From Paenibacillus sp. BSR1-1 (GTDB lineage Bacteria > Bacillota > Bacilli > Bacillales > Cytobacillaceae): a DNA stretch of 32,514 bases. Positions 1-8,976 of this stretch are shown in pieces. How positions within the stretch are numbered: position 1 is the first letter of the stretch; each line of letters starts with the position of its first letter. A model generated the notes under the pieces. The model made no database searches. It was not told where the DNA came from and worked only from the letters and a program-made list of their open reading frames with translations. The stretch covers positions 1-32,514 of the forward strand of contig NZ_JAQMWQ010000039.1 in assembly GCF_030403775.1 (NCBI RefSeq), in the 5' to 3' direction. Both the position numbers and the translations under genes were made by a program.

Positions 1-7
1 TAGCCAT
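1..7 (-). CDS. start of an unidentified gene cut by the left edge
   Basis: Only the first two codons (ATG GCT) are inside the window. They are preceded on the minus strand by a strong ribosome site, GGAGGGG at 15-21, seven bases before the ATG, which is why I call a real start. The gene lies about 100 bases downstream of dtd in the same direction. In other Bacillus genomes dtd is followed by a cell-wall amidase gene or by hisS, but two residues cannot tell which. Confidence 0.5.
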
Positions 8-28
8 TAAAAATCCCCTCCAAGTAGT

Positions 29-68
29 AGTGTATCATTCCCGCCAAATTAGCGGGCTTTTTTACACT
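29..68. terminator. hairpin between dtd and the left-edge gene
   Basis: An inner stem CCCGC/GCGGG (40-44 with 52-56, 7-base loop) is followed on the plus strand by CTTTTTT. An outer pair AGTGTA/TACACT (29-34 with 63-68) could extend it. The T-run lies on the plus-strand side, so as an intrinsic terminator it would stop rightward transcripts, although the flanking genes are on the minus strand. It may protect them from antisense transcription, or act as a leader hairpin of the left-edge gene. Confidence 0.35.
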
Positions 69-108
69 GTCTACTTAAAGGGGATAATATCAAAGTGCCA
101 AGCCTTTT

Positions 109-552
109 TTATGCTTTACTTTCAACAATTAAGGTAACTGGACCGTCATTAGTGAGTGAGACATCCATCATCGCCCCAAACACACCTGTTTCAACCTTAA
201 CTCCTTTTTCACGAAGCATTGTGTTAAATACTTCGTAAAGCTGGACAGCCTGCTTCGGTCTTGCCGCATCCATAAAGTTGGGTCTTCTTCCTTTTCGGCA
301 ATCTCCATAAAGCGTAAATTGGGAGACAGAAAGAATTTCTCCGCCAACATCGAGAAGGGAAAAATTCATTTTTCCCGCTTCATCTTCAAAGATTCTAAGG
401 TTTACAATTTTATCTGCCAAATAGGCTGCATCTTCTTCCCTGTCCTCATGGGTAATGCCTACAAGGAGGACAAAGCCTTTTGTAATTTGCCCAGTAATTT
501 CGCCATTAACGGTTACTTGGGCAGCTTTACTTCGCTGTACTACAACTCGCAT
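109..552 (-). CDS. dtd: D-aminoacyl-tRNA deacylase
   Basis: Hydrolyses D-amino acids (and glycine mischarged on tRNA-Ala) from tRNA in the cytosol, a chirality proofreading step of translation. The 147-residue length is typical for the family. The two diagnostic motifs are present: SQFTLYG at residues 77-83 and NDGPVT at 135-140, the latter carrying the Gly-cisPro pair that enters the active site of the partner subunit in the homodimer. The ATG start has a GGAGC ribosome site. The gene begins 11 bases after the relA stop codon, so the two are almost certainly co-transcribed, as in other Bacilli. Confidence 0.96.
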   Translation of the reverse strand: MRVVVQRSKAAQVTVNGEITGQITKGFVLLVGITHEDREEDAAYLADKIVNLRIFEDEAGKMNFSLLDVGGEILSVSQFTLYGDCRKGRRPNFMDAARPKQAVQLYEVFNTMLREKGVKVETGVFGAMMDVSLTNDGPVTLIVESKA

Positions 553-563
553 TTTGAAGCTCC

Positions 564-2759
564 TTAATTCATAATTCGGCGCACCGAATAAATATCCGGG
601 ATTTGTTTAATCCGGTCTACCACTTTCTGGAGATGGCTGACATTATGAATGGCAATCGACATAATAATTGTCGCCATTTTATTTCGGTCAGATTTACCGG
701 TAACAGCTGAAATATTTGTTTTCGTTTCATTTACAGCTTGCAGAACTTCATTCAAAAGTCCTCTGCGATCGTAACCGCTGATTTCTATATCGACATTGTA
801 TTCTTTTCGGTCATTTAGGGAGGTTTCCCATTCTACCGGAATTAATCTGGACTGGGCATCGTTGGAATCAATGTTCGTACAGTCAGAACGATGCACGGAC
901 ACACCGCGGCCTTTTGTTATAAAGCCGACAATTTCATCTCCTGGTACCGGATTACAGCATCTTGATAAACGAATTAACAAGTTATCAATACCTTGGACAC
1001 GGACACCAGACTCTCGTTTTTTGGTCGAAGGAAATGCCTTTAAATCCGTTATCGCATTGGTGATGCTGGCTGACTGCTCTTGGTCGCGTTTTTTCCGCCA
1101 TTTCTCCGTTAAGCGGTTGGCCACTTGCAGGGCAGTTACCCCGTTATAACCAACAGCGGCGTACATATCCTCTTCACCCGTAAAATTAAATTTTTCTGCA
1201 ACCTTTTTCAAGTTATCAGGAGTGAGAATCTCTTTAATGTCAAACTCCATCGCCTTAATTTCTTTTTCTACAAGCTCTCTGCCCTTGACAATATTCTCAT
1301 CGCGGCGCTGCTTTTTAAAGAAGGCGCGGATTTTATTTTTCGCTTGGGAAGTTTGTGCCAGCTTCAGCCAGTCTTGACTAGGACCATAGGAATGCTTGGA
1401 GGTAAGAATCTCGATGATATCCCCGGTCTTAAGCGTATAGTCAAGCGTCACCATCTTGCCGTTCACTTTTGCTCCTATCGTCTTATTGCCAATTTCTGAG
1501 TGAATGCGATACGCAAAATCAATAGGAACTGAACCAGACGGCAATTCTATCACATCGCCTTTTGGTGTAAACACAAAAACCATATCGGAAAACAAATCGA
1601 TCTTTAATGATTCCATAAATTCTTCCGCATTTTGCGTATCATTTTGGAATTCCAGGATTTCTCTGAACCAGGTTAATTTTTGCTCGAAAGTGGAGCTGTC
1701 ACTGATCGCCTTGCCTTCTTTGTATGCCCAGTGGGCCGCAATCCCGAATTCGGCAATTCGATGCATTTCAAAGGTCCGAATCTGTACTTCAAGCGGATCC
1801 CCTTTTGGTCCTATAACAGTTGTATGCAGGGATTGATACATATTCGGCTTCGGCATTGCAATATAATCCTTAAACCGTCCCGGCATTGGCTTCCAGCATG
1901 TATGAATAATGCCTAGTACCGCATAACAGTCTTTAATACTGTTGACGACAATTCGAACGGCCAGCAAATCATAAATTTCACTGAATTGCTTATTTTGCAG
2001 GGCCATCTTCCGATAGATGCTGTAAATATGTTTTGGTCTGCCAGAAAGTTCGGCTTTTATGGATACCTCACCCATCCGGTTCTTGACTTCATCAATGACG
2101 TCCTCTAAATATTGCTCCCGCTCAGCACGCTTCTTTTTCATTAAGTTAACAATCCGGTAGTATTGCTGCGGATTTAAATATCGTAATGCTGTGTCTTCCA
2201 GCTCCCACTTAATTTTAGAAATACCAAGACGATGCGCTAAAGGGGCAAAAATTTCAAGTGTTTCATTTGAAATCCGACGCTGTTTCTCTAAAGGAAGATG
2301 CTTCAATGTCCGCATATTATGCAAACGGTCAGCAAGCTTTATGAGAATGACCCGGATGTCCTGTGCCATTGCCACAAACATTTTTCGGTGGTTTTCAGCC
2401 TGCTGCTCCTCGTGCGACTTATATTTAATTTTCCCTAATTTGGTTACTCCGTCGACAAGCATAGCCACTTCGGCATTAAAGGCTACTTCAATATCCTTTA
2501 AGGATACACTTGTATCTTCAACAACGTCATGGAGAAAACCAGATGCGACCGTTGCCGGATCCATCTCCAGGTCAGCGAGGATGCCTGCAACCTGAATAGG
2601 GTGGATAATGTACGGTTCGCCTGATTTTCGATATTGTTCACGATGAGCATGCTTCGCGAATTCATACGCTTTTTTCACGAGTTCCACATGTTCTTCATTT
2701 AAGTATTTTCTAGTCTTGTCGATGACTTGGTCGGCTGTTAACACTTGATCATTTGCCAT
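564..2759 (-). CDS. relA: bifunctional (p)ppGpp synthetase/hydrolase, RelA/SpoT family
   Basis: Makes and degrades the stringent-response alarmone (p)ppGpp in response to uncharged tRNA on the ribosome. The 731 residues show the standard order: HD hydrolase domain with HD at 77-78 and ED at 81-82; synthetase domain at about 235-350; TGS domain at about 390-450; a Cys-rich region around RCCNPVPGD near 600; and a C-terminal ACT domain. The synthetase carries RFKD at 295-298, the RXKD form found in enzymes that both make and hydrolyse ppGpp, rather than the acidic EXDD form of synthesis-only RelA. The intact HD motif agrees. The ATG follows a GGTGAT ribosome site. The gene has its own upstream sigma-A-type promoter and leads into dtd. 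Confidence 0.97.
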   Translation of the reverse strand: MANDQVLTADQVIDKTRKYLNEEHVELVKKAYEFAKHAHREQYRKSGEPYIIHPIQVAGILADLEMDPATVASGFLHDVVEDTSVSLKDIEVAFNAEVAMLVDGVTKLGKIKYKSHEEQQAENHRKMFVAMAQDIRVILIKLADRLHNMRTLKHLPLEKQRRISNETLEIFAPLAHRLGISKIKWELEDTALRYLNPQQYYRIVNLMKKKRAEREQYLEDVIDEVKNRMGEVSIKAELSGRPKHIYSIYRKMALQNKQFSEIYDLLAVRIVVNSIKDCYAVLGIIHTCWKPMPGRFKDYIAMPKPNMYQSLHTTVIGPKGDPLEVQIRTFEMHRIAEFGIAAHWAYKEGKAISDSSTFEQKLTWFREILEFQNDTQNAEEFMESLKIDLFSDMVFVFTPKGDVIELPSGSVPIDFAYRIHSEIGNKTIGAKVNGKMVTLDYTLKTGDIIEILTSKHSYGPSQDWLKLAQTSQAKNKIRAFFKKQRRDENIVKGRELVEKEIKAMEFDIKEILTPDNLKKVAEKFNFTGEEDMYAAVGYNGVTALQVANRLTEKWRKKRDQEQSASITNAITDLKAFPSTKKRESGVRVQGIDNLLIRLSRCCNPVPGDEIVGFITKGRGVSVHRSDCTNIDSNDAQSRLIPVEWETSLNDRKEYNVDIEISGYDRRGLLNEVLQAVNETKTNISAVTGKSDRNKMATIIMSIAIHNVSHLQKVVDRIKQIPDIYSVRRIMN

Positions 2760-2846
2760 GAAATCACCTTTATTTTCATCTCAATTTTATATATATATAA
2801 ATGTCATCCTATAAAAAATAGTTCCAAAATTAGAATGATTGTTTCT

Positions 2847-2875
2847 ATTATCGAAAAAAATAACAAAGATGTAAA
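2847..2875 (-). promoter_or_regulatory. sigma-A promoter of relA-dtd
   Basis: Read on the minus strand: -35 TTTACA (2870-2875), a 17-base spacer, -10 GATAAT (2847-2852). Each hexamer matches the consensus at 5 of 6 positions with ideal spacing. Transcription would begin near 2840, giving a leader of about 80 bases before relA. Confidence 0.7.
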
Positions 2876-2934
2876 GAGATTGAGAGATTTTTTCAACATT
2901 TTACGAAAAAAATGTCGATTTTCCTTATATAAAG

Positions 2935-2959
2935 AGAGCACCCGCCTATCGAGTGCCCC
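2935..2959 (-). terminator. weak terminator after apt
   Basis: On the minus strand GGGGCAC (2953-2959) can pair with GTGCTCT (2935-2941) through seven pairs, two of them G-U, closing an 11-base loop. It is followed by CTTTATATAA. The short U-tract suggests incomplete termination before the relA promoter. Confidence 0.4.
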
Positions 2960-2969
2960 CTTATATTCA

Positions 2970-3482
2970 TTAATATTCCAATAATGTTAAAATTTCATAA
3001 CCCTCAAGCTTGCTTCTGCCTTCTAAATAGGTTAACTCCACTAAGAAAGCAATACCAGCAACAACGCCGCCAAGCTGTTCTACTAATTTGATTGTAGCGT
3101 CGATGGTGCCGCCTGTAGCTAATAAGTCGTCTGTAATGAGAACGCGCTGGCCAGGCTTGATCGCATCCTTATGGATGGTTAAAACATCACTGCCATATTC
3201 TAAGCCGTAGTTAACCTTTATGGTTTCGCGTGGAAGCTTACCTTCTTTACGGACTGGAGCAAAGCCGATTCCAAGCGAATAAGCAACTGGGCAGCCAATA
3301 ATAAAACCTCTAGCTTCTGGTCCAACAATTATATCAATATTCTTATCTTGAGCATATGCCACAATCTGGTCTGTTGCATATTTATATGCTTCACCATTGT
3401 TCATTAATGGAGTAATGTCTTTAAACTTAATTCCTGGTTTTGGGTAATCCTCTACGATTGCGATAAATGGTTTTAAATCCAT
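2970..3482 (-). CDS. apt: adenine phosphoribosyltransferase
   Basis: Salvages adenine: adenine + PRPP gives AMP + PPi in the cytosol. The 170-residue protein is full length for the family. The PRPP-binding loop VLITDDLLATGGT spans residues 114-126. The start ATG lies inside the last codons of recJ (10-base overlap), and its GGAGG ribosome site is within the recJ reading frame, so translation of the two is probably coupled. relA follows downstream with its own promoter, the usual Bacillus order recJ-apt-relA. Confidence 0.97.
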   Translation of the reverse strand: MDLKPFIAIVEDYPKPGIKFKDITPLMNNGEAYKYATDQIVAYAQDKNIDIIVGPEARGFIIGCPVAYSLGIGFAPVRKEGKLPRETIKVNYGLEYGSDVLTIHKDAIKPGQRVLITDDLLATGGTIDATIKLVEQLGGVVAGIAFLVELTYLEGRSKLEGYEILTLLEY

Positions 3483-5836
3483 CCTTTTACTGCCTCCTCA
3501 ATTTCAACCGACTCTTGAATGACTTCGTCGAACCAGCCTTTTAATTCCTGAAAGGATGAAAACAATAAATCTCTTTCAAGAGCATATTGAGCTTGTTTTA
3601 ATTGATAGGTTCTTGAGTCAGTTAAATCACGCTTCTGCGCTGATCTTTGTAAAGTTATAAATCCATTGTTTATTGTAACAAATTCCAGCTCAGAAAACAC
3701 CTTCGACATAAAGTAAATCGTTTCCTTTGACCAGCCGCGCTGCTTTGCAATATCATCACCGTAACGTTTAAGGTCAATCGGGCCATTTTTTAACAAGAAC
3801 GCATAGAACCATTTAAAATGTTCCCGGGTTGGAATAGTGCTGAAAAAATCGCTGGACTCTTTATAGAAATAGGCATAAACCCTTGCCGGCTGCTTGCCCT
3901 TCAATAATTGAGCAACAAGCTCTTTTGATGGCGGAAGGTCAACCAGTACGATGTTTGCCTGATAACCATCGAAGGCTTGGGCATCTTCCATATCTTGAAT
4001 AAGAATGGTTTCAAGCTGAAGTTGAGAGTTTATTTTTTCATAATGCTCTTTGTTAAAAATAATAATTTTTCTATTTTCATCTGGAACCAGATTGGCAATA
4101 GTACTGATTCTCTTTTGTCCGCGATAATCGAATAACTGCCAGGACTGCACGGCCATATCATGGATAAAAATTTGCGGTTTACGTATATTGTTCCATTCGT
4201 TTATCGATAATTCTCCAATGAATGAAATTTTTGATGCTGGAGAAATATGATCAACAAATGAACCTAATCCAAATCCGACACCATCCAATGTGGAACCATG
4301 GTCATTCACTATTATTTTCAAATGGTTTTGGTCACTGCCAATTTTTCTAATAGAAGAAATATCAACATTATTTATTAAAACTTTTGGCTTGGAGTTGTCC
4401 ATACCAAAAGGAGCTAATTGATTTAATTCATCTAATGCAGACAATTGGATATCCTCAAGCTGAACCTCTTCGTCAAGATAGGTGACCGGCATAAAGTCTT
4501 CTTCGGTCATTAGCTCATCTGCAAGATGGTTTAACCTCTGACGGAGCTCTTGCACATCATCCAAGTTCAAGGTCATCCCCGCTGCCATTGGATGTCCGCC
4601 AAAATGCGGCAGAATATCTCGGCAGGTAGATAAATTATGGAACAAGTCAAAACCAGCAATACTACGTGCCGATCCTTTTGCCAACCCTTTTTCACGATCG
4701 AAGCTCAGAACAATCGTAGGACGATAAAATTTTTCCACGAGCCTTGAGGCAACAATCCCTATAACTCCGGCATTCCAGCCTTCTTTTCCAATAACGAGAA
4801 CTTTATTGGAGTCAATCGGAAAATTCTGTTCCACTTCTTCGATTGCTTCAAGTGTAATTGTATTAACAATCGATTGCCTTGTTTTATTCAGGTCATCCAT
4901 TTCTTGCGCTAAATGGGCTGCTTCCTCCGGATCATCTGTTAAAATAAGCTGCACTGCCAAATCAGCATCTTCCAAACGGCCGACAGCATTAATCCTAGGA
5001 GCGAGAGTGAATCCGATTGTTTCTTCGTTAATGGCTGTTAAATCCACTCCAGCCAATTTGAAAACAGCCCTTAATCCTATGTTTGTCGTTACCTTTAATT
5101 TTTCGAGACCTTTTTTAGCAATCAGTCGATTTTCACCTTTTAAAGATACCAAATCTGCAATTGTGCCAATAACGGCAATCTCAAACAAATGCTCAGGCAA
5201 TTTTCCATATAAAGCATGTGCTACTTTAAAGGCTACCCCGACTCCTGCCAGCTCGCGAAACGGATATATGCTGTCAGGAAGCTTCGGATGAATGATAGCA
5301 AGCGCTTCAGGAAGGACCGGACCCGGTTCATGGTGATCCGTAATAATTAGGTCAAGTCCCAGCTCTTTTGCCACGTTTGCTTCATGGATAGCAGATATTC
5401 CAGTGTCAACAGTAATAATTAATTTTATACCAGATTCGGCTGCCCGTCGAAAGGCTGGTTCATTTGGACCATAGCCTTCTGTAAAGCGATTAGGGATATA
5501 AAAGTCAACATTCGCCCCTAAATCACGCAAGGTGATCATCAATACGGAGGTGCTGCTAACCCCATCAGCATCATAGTCGCCAAAAATAAGGATTGGTTCT
5601 TGCAGTTCAATGGCTTTCTGAATTCTATTCACCGCGATGTCCATCCCTTTTAACAGGTAAGGGTCGTGGAACTCATCCTTCCCAAATAAAAAATACCGTG
5701 CAGAATCTACGGTATCAAATCCACGATTGACAAGAAGCGATGCTACTAGAGGTGTTATTTTCAATTCATTTGCCAGCATTTTAACAAGTTGGTCATCAGA
5801 TTTACGAACAATCCATCTTGTCTTCGACTTTAACAT
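3473..5836 (-). CDS. recJ: single-stranded-DNA-specific 5'-3' exonuclease RecJ
   Basis: Degrades single-stranded DNA 5' to 3' in recombinational and mismatch repair. Counting from the start chosen here, the DHH phosphoesterase motifs are GDYDADGVSS at 86-95 and DHH at 167-169. The DHHA1 motif GGHPMAAG is at 413-420, followed by an OB-fold-like region and a C-terminal domain common in Firmicute RecJ. I start at the ATG ending at 5836 (787 residues, close to the B. subtilis length). The in-frame GTG four codons upstream (5848) has no ribosome site and would lie only about ten bases from the predicted transcription start, while GAGGGGTG sits well placed before the ATG. Confidence 0.95.
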   Translation of the reverse strand: MLKSKTRWIVRKSDDQLVKMLANELKITPLVASLLVNRGFDTVDSARYFLFGKDEFHDPYLLKGMDIAVNRIQKAIELQEPILIFGDYDADGVSSTSVLMITLRDLGANVDFYIPNRFTEGYGPNEPAFRRAAESGIKLIITVDTGISAIHEANVAKELGLDLIITDHHEPGPVLPEALAIIHPKLPDSIYPFRELAGVGVAFKVAHALYGKLPEHLFEIAVIGTIADLVSLKGENRLIAKKGLEKLKVTTNIGLRAVFKLAGVDLTAINEETIGFTLAPRINAVGRLEDADLAVQLILTDDPEEAAHLAQEMDDLNKTRQSIVNTITLEAIEEVEQNFPIDSNKVLVIGKEGWNAGVIGIVASRLVEKFYRPTIVLSFDREKGLAKGSARSIAGFDLFHNLSTCRDILPHFGGHPMAAGMTLNLDDVQELRQRLNHLADELMTEEDFMPVTYLDEEVQLEDIQLSALDELNQLAPFGMDNSKPKVLINNVDISSIRKIGSDQNHLKIIVNDHGSTLDGVGFGLGSFVDHISPASKISFIGELSINEWNNIRKPQIFIHDMAVQSWQLFDYRGQKRISTIANLVPDENRKIIIFNKEHYEKINSQLQLETILIQDMEDAQAFDGYQANIVLVDLPPSKELVAQLLKGKQPARVYAYFYKESSDFFSTIPTREHFKWFYAFLLKNGPIDLKRYGDDIAKQRGWSKETIYFMSKVFSELEFVTINNGFITLQRSAQKRDLTDSRTYQLKQAQYALERDLLFSSFQELKGWFDEVIQESVEIEEAVKGWI

Positions 5837-5863
5837 TAGTAAGTTCACCCCTCAGACTTTCTT

Positions 5864-5892
5864 ATTATACAGGAGCTGGAATCAGCTTTCAA
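5864..5892 (-). promoter_or_regulatory. sigma-A promoter of recJ-apt
   Basis: Minus strand: -35 TTGAAA (5887-5892), 17-base spacer, perfect -10 TATAAT (5864-5869). Predicted start near 5857, about 20 bases before the recJ ATG. The -35 box is eight bases from the edge of the palindromic repeat element at 5901. Confidence 0.8.
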
Positions 5893-5900
5893 TGAAATTA

Positions 5901-6109
5901 GAAAAGCGCAAGCGCCCGTTTAGCGGCGTATGGCCTCCTCGAAAAAGCTCACGCTTTTTCTTCGTGCGATGCATATGCTGCCGAAGCATTCCTTGTGGAG
6001 CGCTCCAACTGAGATAAAGGAAACACGAAGAGCGTCAGCGATTCGATGTTGACTTATCGTAGGGCGGAGAGCGAAGGACACTAGCCGCTGGGCGCTGGAG
6101 CTAGACAAG
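5901..6109. repeat. palindromic intergenic repeat element, about 209 bp
   Basis: A GC-richer block in an AT-rich spacer, bounded by related inverted ends. The left end reads AAGCGCCCG TTT AGCGG and the right end, on the opposite strand, CAGCGCCC AGCGG followed outward by a TAGCTCC-type sequence. The interior has further dyads, for example AAAAAGC/GCTTTTT near 5942-5960. No ribosome site or conserved protein frame is present; the open frames in it look incidental. I recall similar ends (CTAGCTCCAGCGCC) scattered in intergenic regions of several Bacillaceae genomes, which suggests a non-autonomous mobile or REP-like element. That identification is from memory. It fills nearly all of the 307 bases between recJ and secDF; the rest holds the recJ promoter and the secDF terminator. 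Confidence 0.65.
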
Positions 6110-6138
6110 AAAAAACCGCAGAATAACTGCGGTTTTTT
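6110..6138. terminator. intrinsic terminator of secDF
   Basis: Perfect 12-bp stem AAAAAACCGCAG / CTGCGGTTTTTT (6110-6121 with 6127-6138), loop AATAA, flanked by A and T tracts on both sides so it can work in both directions. It lies six bases after the secDF stop codon. Confidence 0.92.
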
Positions 6139-6143
6139 AAAAA

Positions 6144-8405
6144 TTACACTTGCGGTTGATCTGAATATTTTCTTTTTTCTTTAACGGTTTTAATGACGCC
6201 TTTCTTTTTCAGCTCTTTACATTTCAGTACATACCATAAAGAACCGGCGATAAAGATGGAAGAATACACACCTACAATTAATCCCACAAATAATGCGATT
6301 GAGAAATTAAGAATGGATGGACTTCCAAAAATCATTAAGCACACCACAGTAATGAGTACTGTTAAGACGGTGTTAATAGACCGTGTTAACGTCTGACGGA
6401 TACTTACGTTTACGACCTCGGCAATATCCTCAACTGATTTAAGGCGCTTCTTCTTGCGCATATTTTCACGAATTCTATCGAACGTAACAATCGTATCATG
6501 GTTGGAATAACCGATGATGGTCAATACGGCCGCAATAAAGGTCAAATCTACTTCCAGTCTTGTAATACTAAAGATTGCAATCATGAAAAAGGCATCATGA
6601 AGGATGGAGGCAACGGCAGCAATTGCCATGTATGCTTCAAAGCGAACAGATACATAGAGAATTATACCGATTGATGCAAACAAGATCGCAAAAAAGGCAT
6701 TTTTCGCAAGTTCTTTTCCTACTGTCGGAGAAACGGTGCTGACATTCGGCTCATAGCCAAATTGCTTTTTGAAATCCGCTTTTAAATCAGCAATTTCATT
6801 TTTTGACATAACCCCGAGCATTCGGACTGCGCCAATTTGCTTTTTATCACCGGAAATGACGATATCATCTGGTGTTAAATGATGTTTGGTAAATGCTGCT
6901 TCCACCTTTTCAGTGGTTAATGGTGTATTAGACTGAACTTCTACACGTGTTCCACTTGAAAAATCAATTCCTAAATTCATGCGGAAAATGGCAAGAATTA
7001 TGATACCTGCTACTAGCAGGACACCCGATATAGCAAAAATTGGCTTTCTAATTTTAACAAAATCAATTTTATCAAATCTTGTAGGAAGATTGACTGTATC
7101 GATATTTTCAGTAAGAGATCTAATTTGTGACTTGCGTACAGAAAACCAGCCTGGTTTATCCTTCAATAAACCACTGTTCACCCAAAGTCCTAATAATAAC
7201 CGTGCACCGTAAACGTTGGTTAGGAAACTCATAAGAACACTCACGATTAACATGGTCGCAAAGCCTTTTACCGAGCTTGTCCCGTAGAAGAAAAGGACAC
7301 CTGCGGTTAAGATGGTTGTTAAGTTTGCGTCAAGAATCGCAGTAAATGCATGCTGCTCACCAGCTTGGAAGGCTGACTTAATCGTTCTGCCCACTTTAAG
7401 TTCTTCTCTAATCCGTTCATACGTAATAATGTTGGCATCGACGGCCATACCGACCCCTAGGATAATCGCCGCGATTCCCGGCAAGGTCAGGACTCCATTC
7501 ATCCAATCAAAAATCAATAGGACGAGATAAATATAAATGGATAACGTAATAGTTGCAATGAAACCTGGAAAACGATAATAGAAAAGCATAAACAGATAAA
7601 TGATGATGACACCGATGATTCCCGCTAAAATCGTATCATGTAAGGCTTGTTCTCCAAACTTGGCTCCGACGGAAGTAGAGTATACCTCTTTAAGCTTAAC
7701 TGGCAAGGAACCTGCATTTAAAAGAGAGGCCAAGGTTTGAGCTTCTTTCGCAGTGAAGCTTCCGACTATGGATACAGTGTCTTGATTGAAAACTTGTTTA
7801 ACAGTTGGTGCTGATAAATATTTCGGATTCGGCTTTGTTACTTCTTTTTTAAAGGAGTCTTTGCCTTCTTCAAAATCAAGCCAAATAACAAGGACATTTG
7901 GATTCATGTTCATAATTTCTTCAGAGACCTTACGGAATTTATCCGCACTCTTTAATGTTAAAGAAACGCTTGGATTTCCATTTTGGTCAAACGTTTGCTT
8001 CGCTCCGCCCTGCTTTAAGTCAGACCCGTCCATCATCAGACGATCATTAGCATCGCGGAAGCTTAAGTTAGCTTGGGTAGACAAAATTTCACGTGCTTTA
8101 TTTTGGTCTTTTACCCCGGCAAGCTGAACGCGAACGCGATTATTACCTTCAATCTGAATATTCGGCTCACTTACGCCCAGCACGTTAATCCGCTTATCAA
8201 GGGCTTCTGCCGTACTAGCTAGCACATTTTTGTCAATTTTCTGTCCTTTTTTCGCCGGTTGTACCTCGTACAGGACCTCAAATCCGCCTTGGAGGTCAAG
8301 TCCAAGCTTCATATTGTTTAAGATGTTTTTCGTTGTTGCCCCCATTGTGCTTCCGAGTATCAGAACCACAAGCAAGAAAGCAATAATTCTACTTCGTTTT
8401 ACCAT
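6144..8405 (-). CDS. secDF: protein translocase subunit SecDF (natural fusion)
   Basis: Proton-motive-force-driven accessory of the SecYEG translocon that helps pull proteins out of the membrane. SecD and SecF are joined in one 753-residue chain, as in other Bacillus. The SecD half has DLQGG at 37-41 and the TM4 motif with Asp323 (GVGMAVDAN). The SecF half begins around 455 and has GIDFSSGT at 479-486 and GYSNHDTIV at 632-640 with Asp637. Twelve membrane segments are expected. I start at the ATG ending at 8405, preceded by AAGGAGG. An in-frame ATG 16 codons upstream would add a charged stretch before the first membrane helix and has no clear ribosome site. The intrinsic terminator immediately downstream suggests a single-gene transcript. 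Confidence 0.96.
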   Translation of the reverse strand: MVKRSRIIAFLLVVLILGSTMGATTKNILNNMKLGLDLQGGFEVLYEVQPAKKGQKIDKNVLASTAEALDKRINVLGVSEPNIQIEGNNRVRVQLAGVKDQNKAREILSTQANLSFRDANDRLMMDGSDLKQGGAKQTFDQNGNPSVSLTLKSADKFRKVSEEIMNMNPNVLVIWLDFEEGKDSFKKEVTKPNPKYLSAPTVKQVFNQDTVSIVGSFTAKEAQTLASLLNAGSLPVKLKEVYSTSVGAKFGEQALHDTILAGIIGVIIIYLFMLFYYRFPGFIATITLSIYIYLVLLIFDWMNGVLTLPGIAAIILGVGMAVDANIITYERIREELKVGRTIKSAFQAGEQHAFTAILDANLTTILTAGVLFFYGTSSVKGFATMLIVSVLMSFLTNVYGARLLLGLWVNSGLLKDKPGWFSVRKSQIRSLTENIDTVNLPTRFDKIDFVKIRKPIFAISGVLLVAGIIILAIFRMNLGIDFSSGTRVEVQSNTPLTTEKVEAAFTKHHLTPDDIVISGDKKQIGAVRMLGVMSKNEIADLKADFKKQFGYEPNVSTVSPTVGKELAKNAFFAILFASIGIILYVSVRFEAYMAIAAVASILHDAFFMIAIFSITRLEVDLTFIAAVLTIIGYSNHDTIVTFDRIRENMRKKKRLKSVEDIAEVVNVSIRQTLTRSINTVLTVLITVVCLMIFGSPSILNFSIALFVGLIVGVYSSIFIAGSLWYVLKCKELKKKGVIKTVKEKRKYSDQPQV

Positions 8406-8540
8406 TATGTATTGTTCCTCCTTAGTGCGTGTGCATAGCACTTTTACCTGCAAGCCCTATATAAAAATAATAAAAAAGTCACTGCTATCATTATGGAATA
8501 AGTAAGAAAGTGTGTCAATTTACAAATATATGAAAACGCT

Positions 8541-8837
8541 CTATTTCAATAGCTCTTTCCATTCATTTTCATCATCAAAGGAGAACTCAGCCGTTTTGAA
8601 GGCTTCAATCGTAGCAAAGTTCATATAATCGCTAACCTTGACAGAGAGTATTTCTTGGATCATTTCGTACAGCTTCATTTCATCTTTTACCTTTTTCCAC
8701 TTTTTCTTAATTAAAAAATCCCAAAGCTCCTTTTCTGTTACAGAGTTAATTCCAAGTAAGTGAAACTCAAAAAGTTTACTTTTTAAGGCCGGCTGTACCT
8801 GGGTACGAAAATGATCAAATTTATGGCTGTTATCCAT
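8541..8837 (-). CDS. comN: post-transcriptional regulator ComN
   Basis: A 98-residue protein matching the small YrzD/ComN family. In B. subtilis it controls the comE competence transcript after transcription and interacts with DivIVA. The position, between secDF and divergent spoVB, is the same as in B. subtilis, and the length agrees. The frame continues 30 codons upstream, but the ATG ending at 8837 has an AGGGGG ribosome site and begins the conserved part (FDHFRTQVQPALKSKL). No enzyme motif is seen; it is mostly helical and charged. Confidence 0.85.
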   Translation of the reverse strand: MDNSHKFDHFRTQVQPALKSKLFEFHLLGINSVTEKELWDFLIKKKWKKVKDEMKLYEMIQEILSVKVSDYMNFATIEAFKTAEFSFDDENEWKELLK

Positions 8838-8976
8838 TTTAACTACCCCCTGAGAGAAGTCCCTAAAGTTCTTGAACCTTTGCAAAAAGCCAATACAACT
8901 TGTCATGCTTTGTCCACCATGTTGCATATAGTTAATTGTATATGATAACGCCTATTTTGAGAAGGTGGGAAGTAGA

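Noticed and set aside
4806..5291. 161-residue plus-strand open frame inside recJ
   Set aside because: It is antisense to the conserved DHH/DHHA1 part of RecJ, has no ribosome site and looks like a reverse reading of conserved coding sequence.
5920..6108. 62-residue minus-strand open frame in the recJ-secDF spacer
   Set aside because: It lies wholly within the palindromic repeat, without a ribosome site or recognisable protein family.
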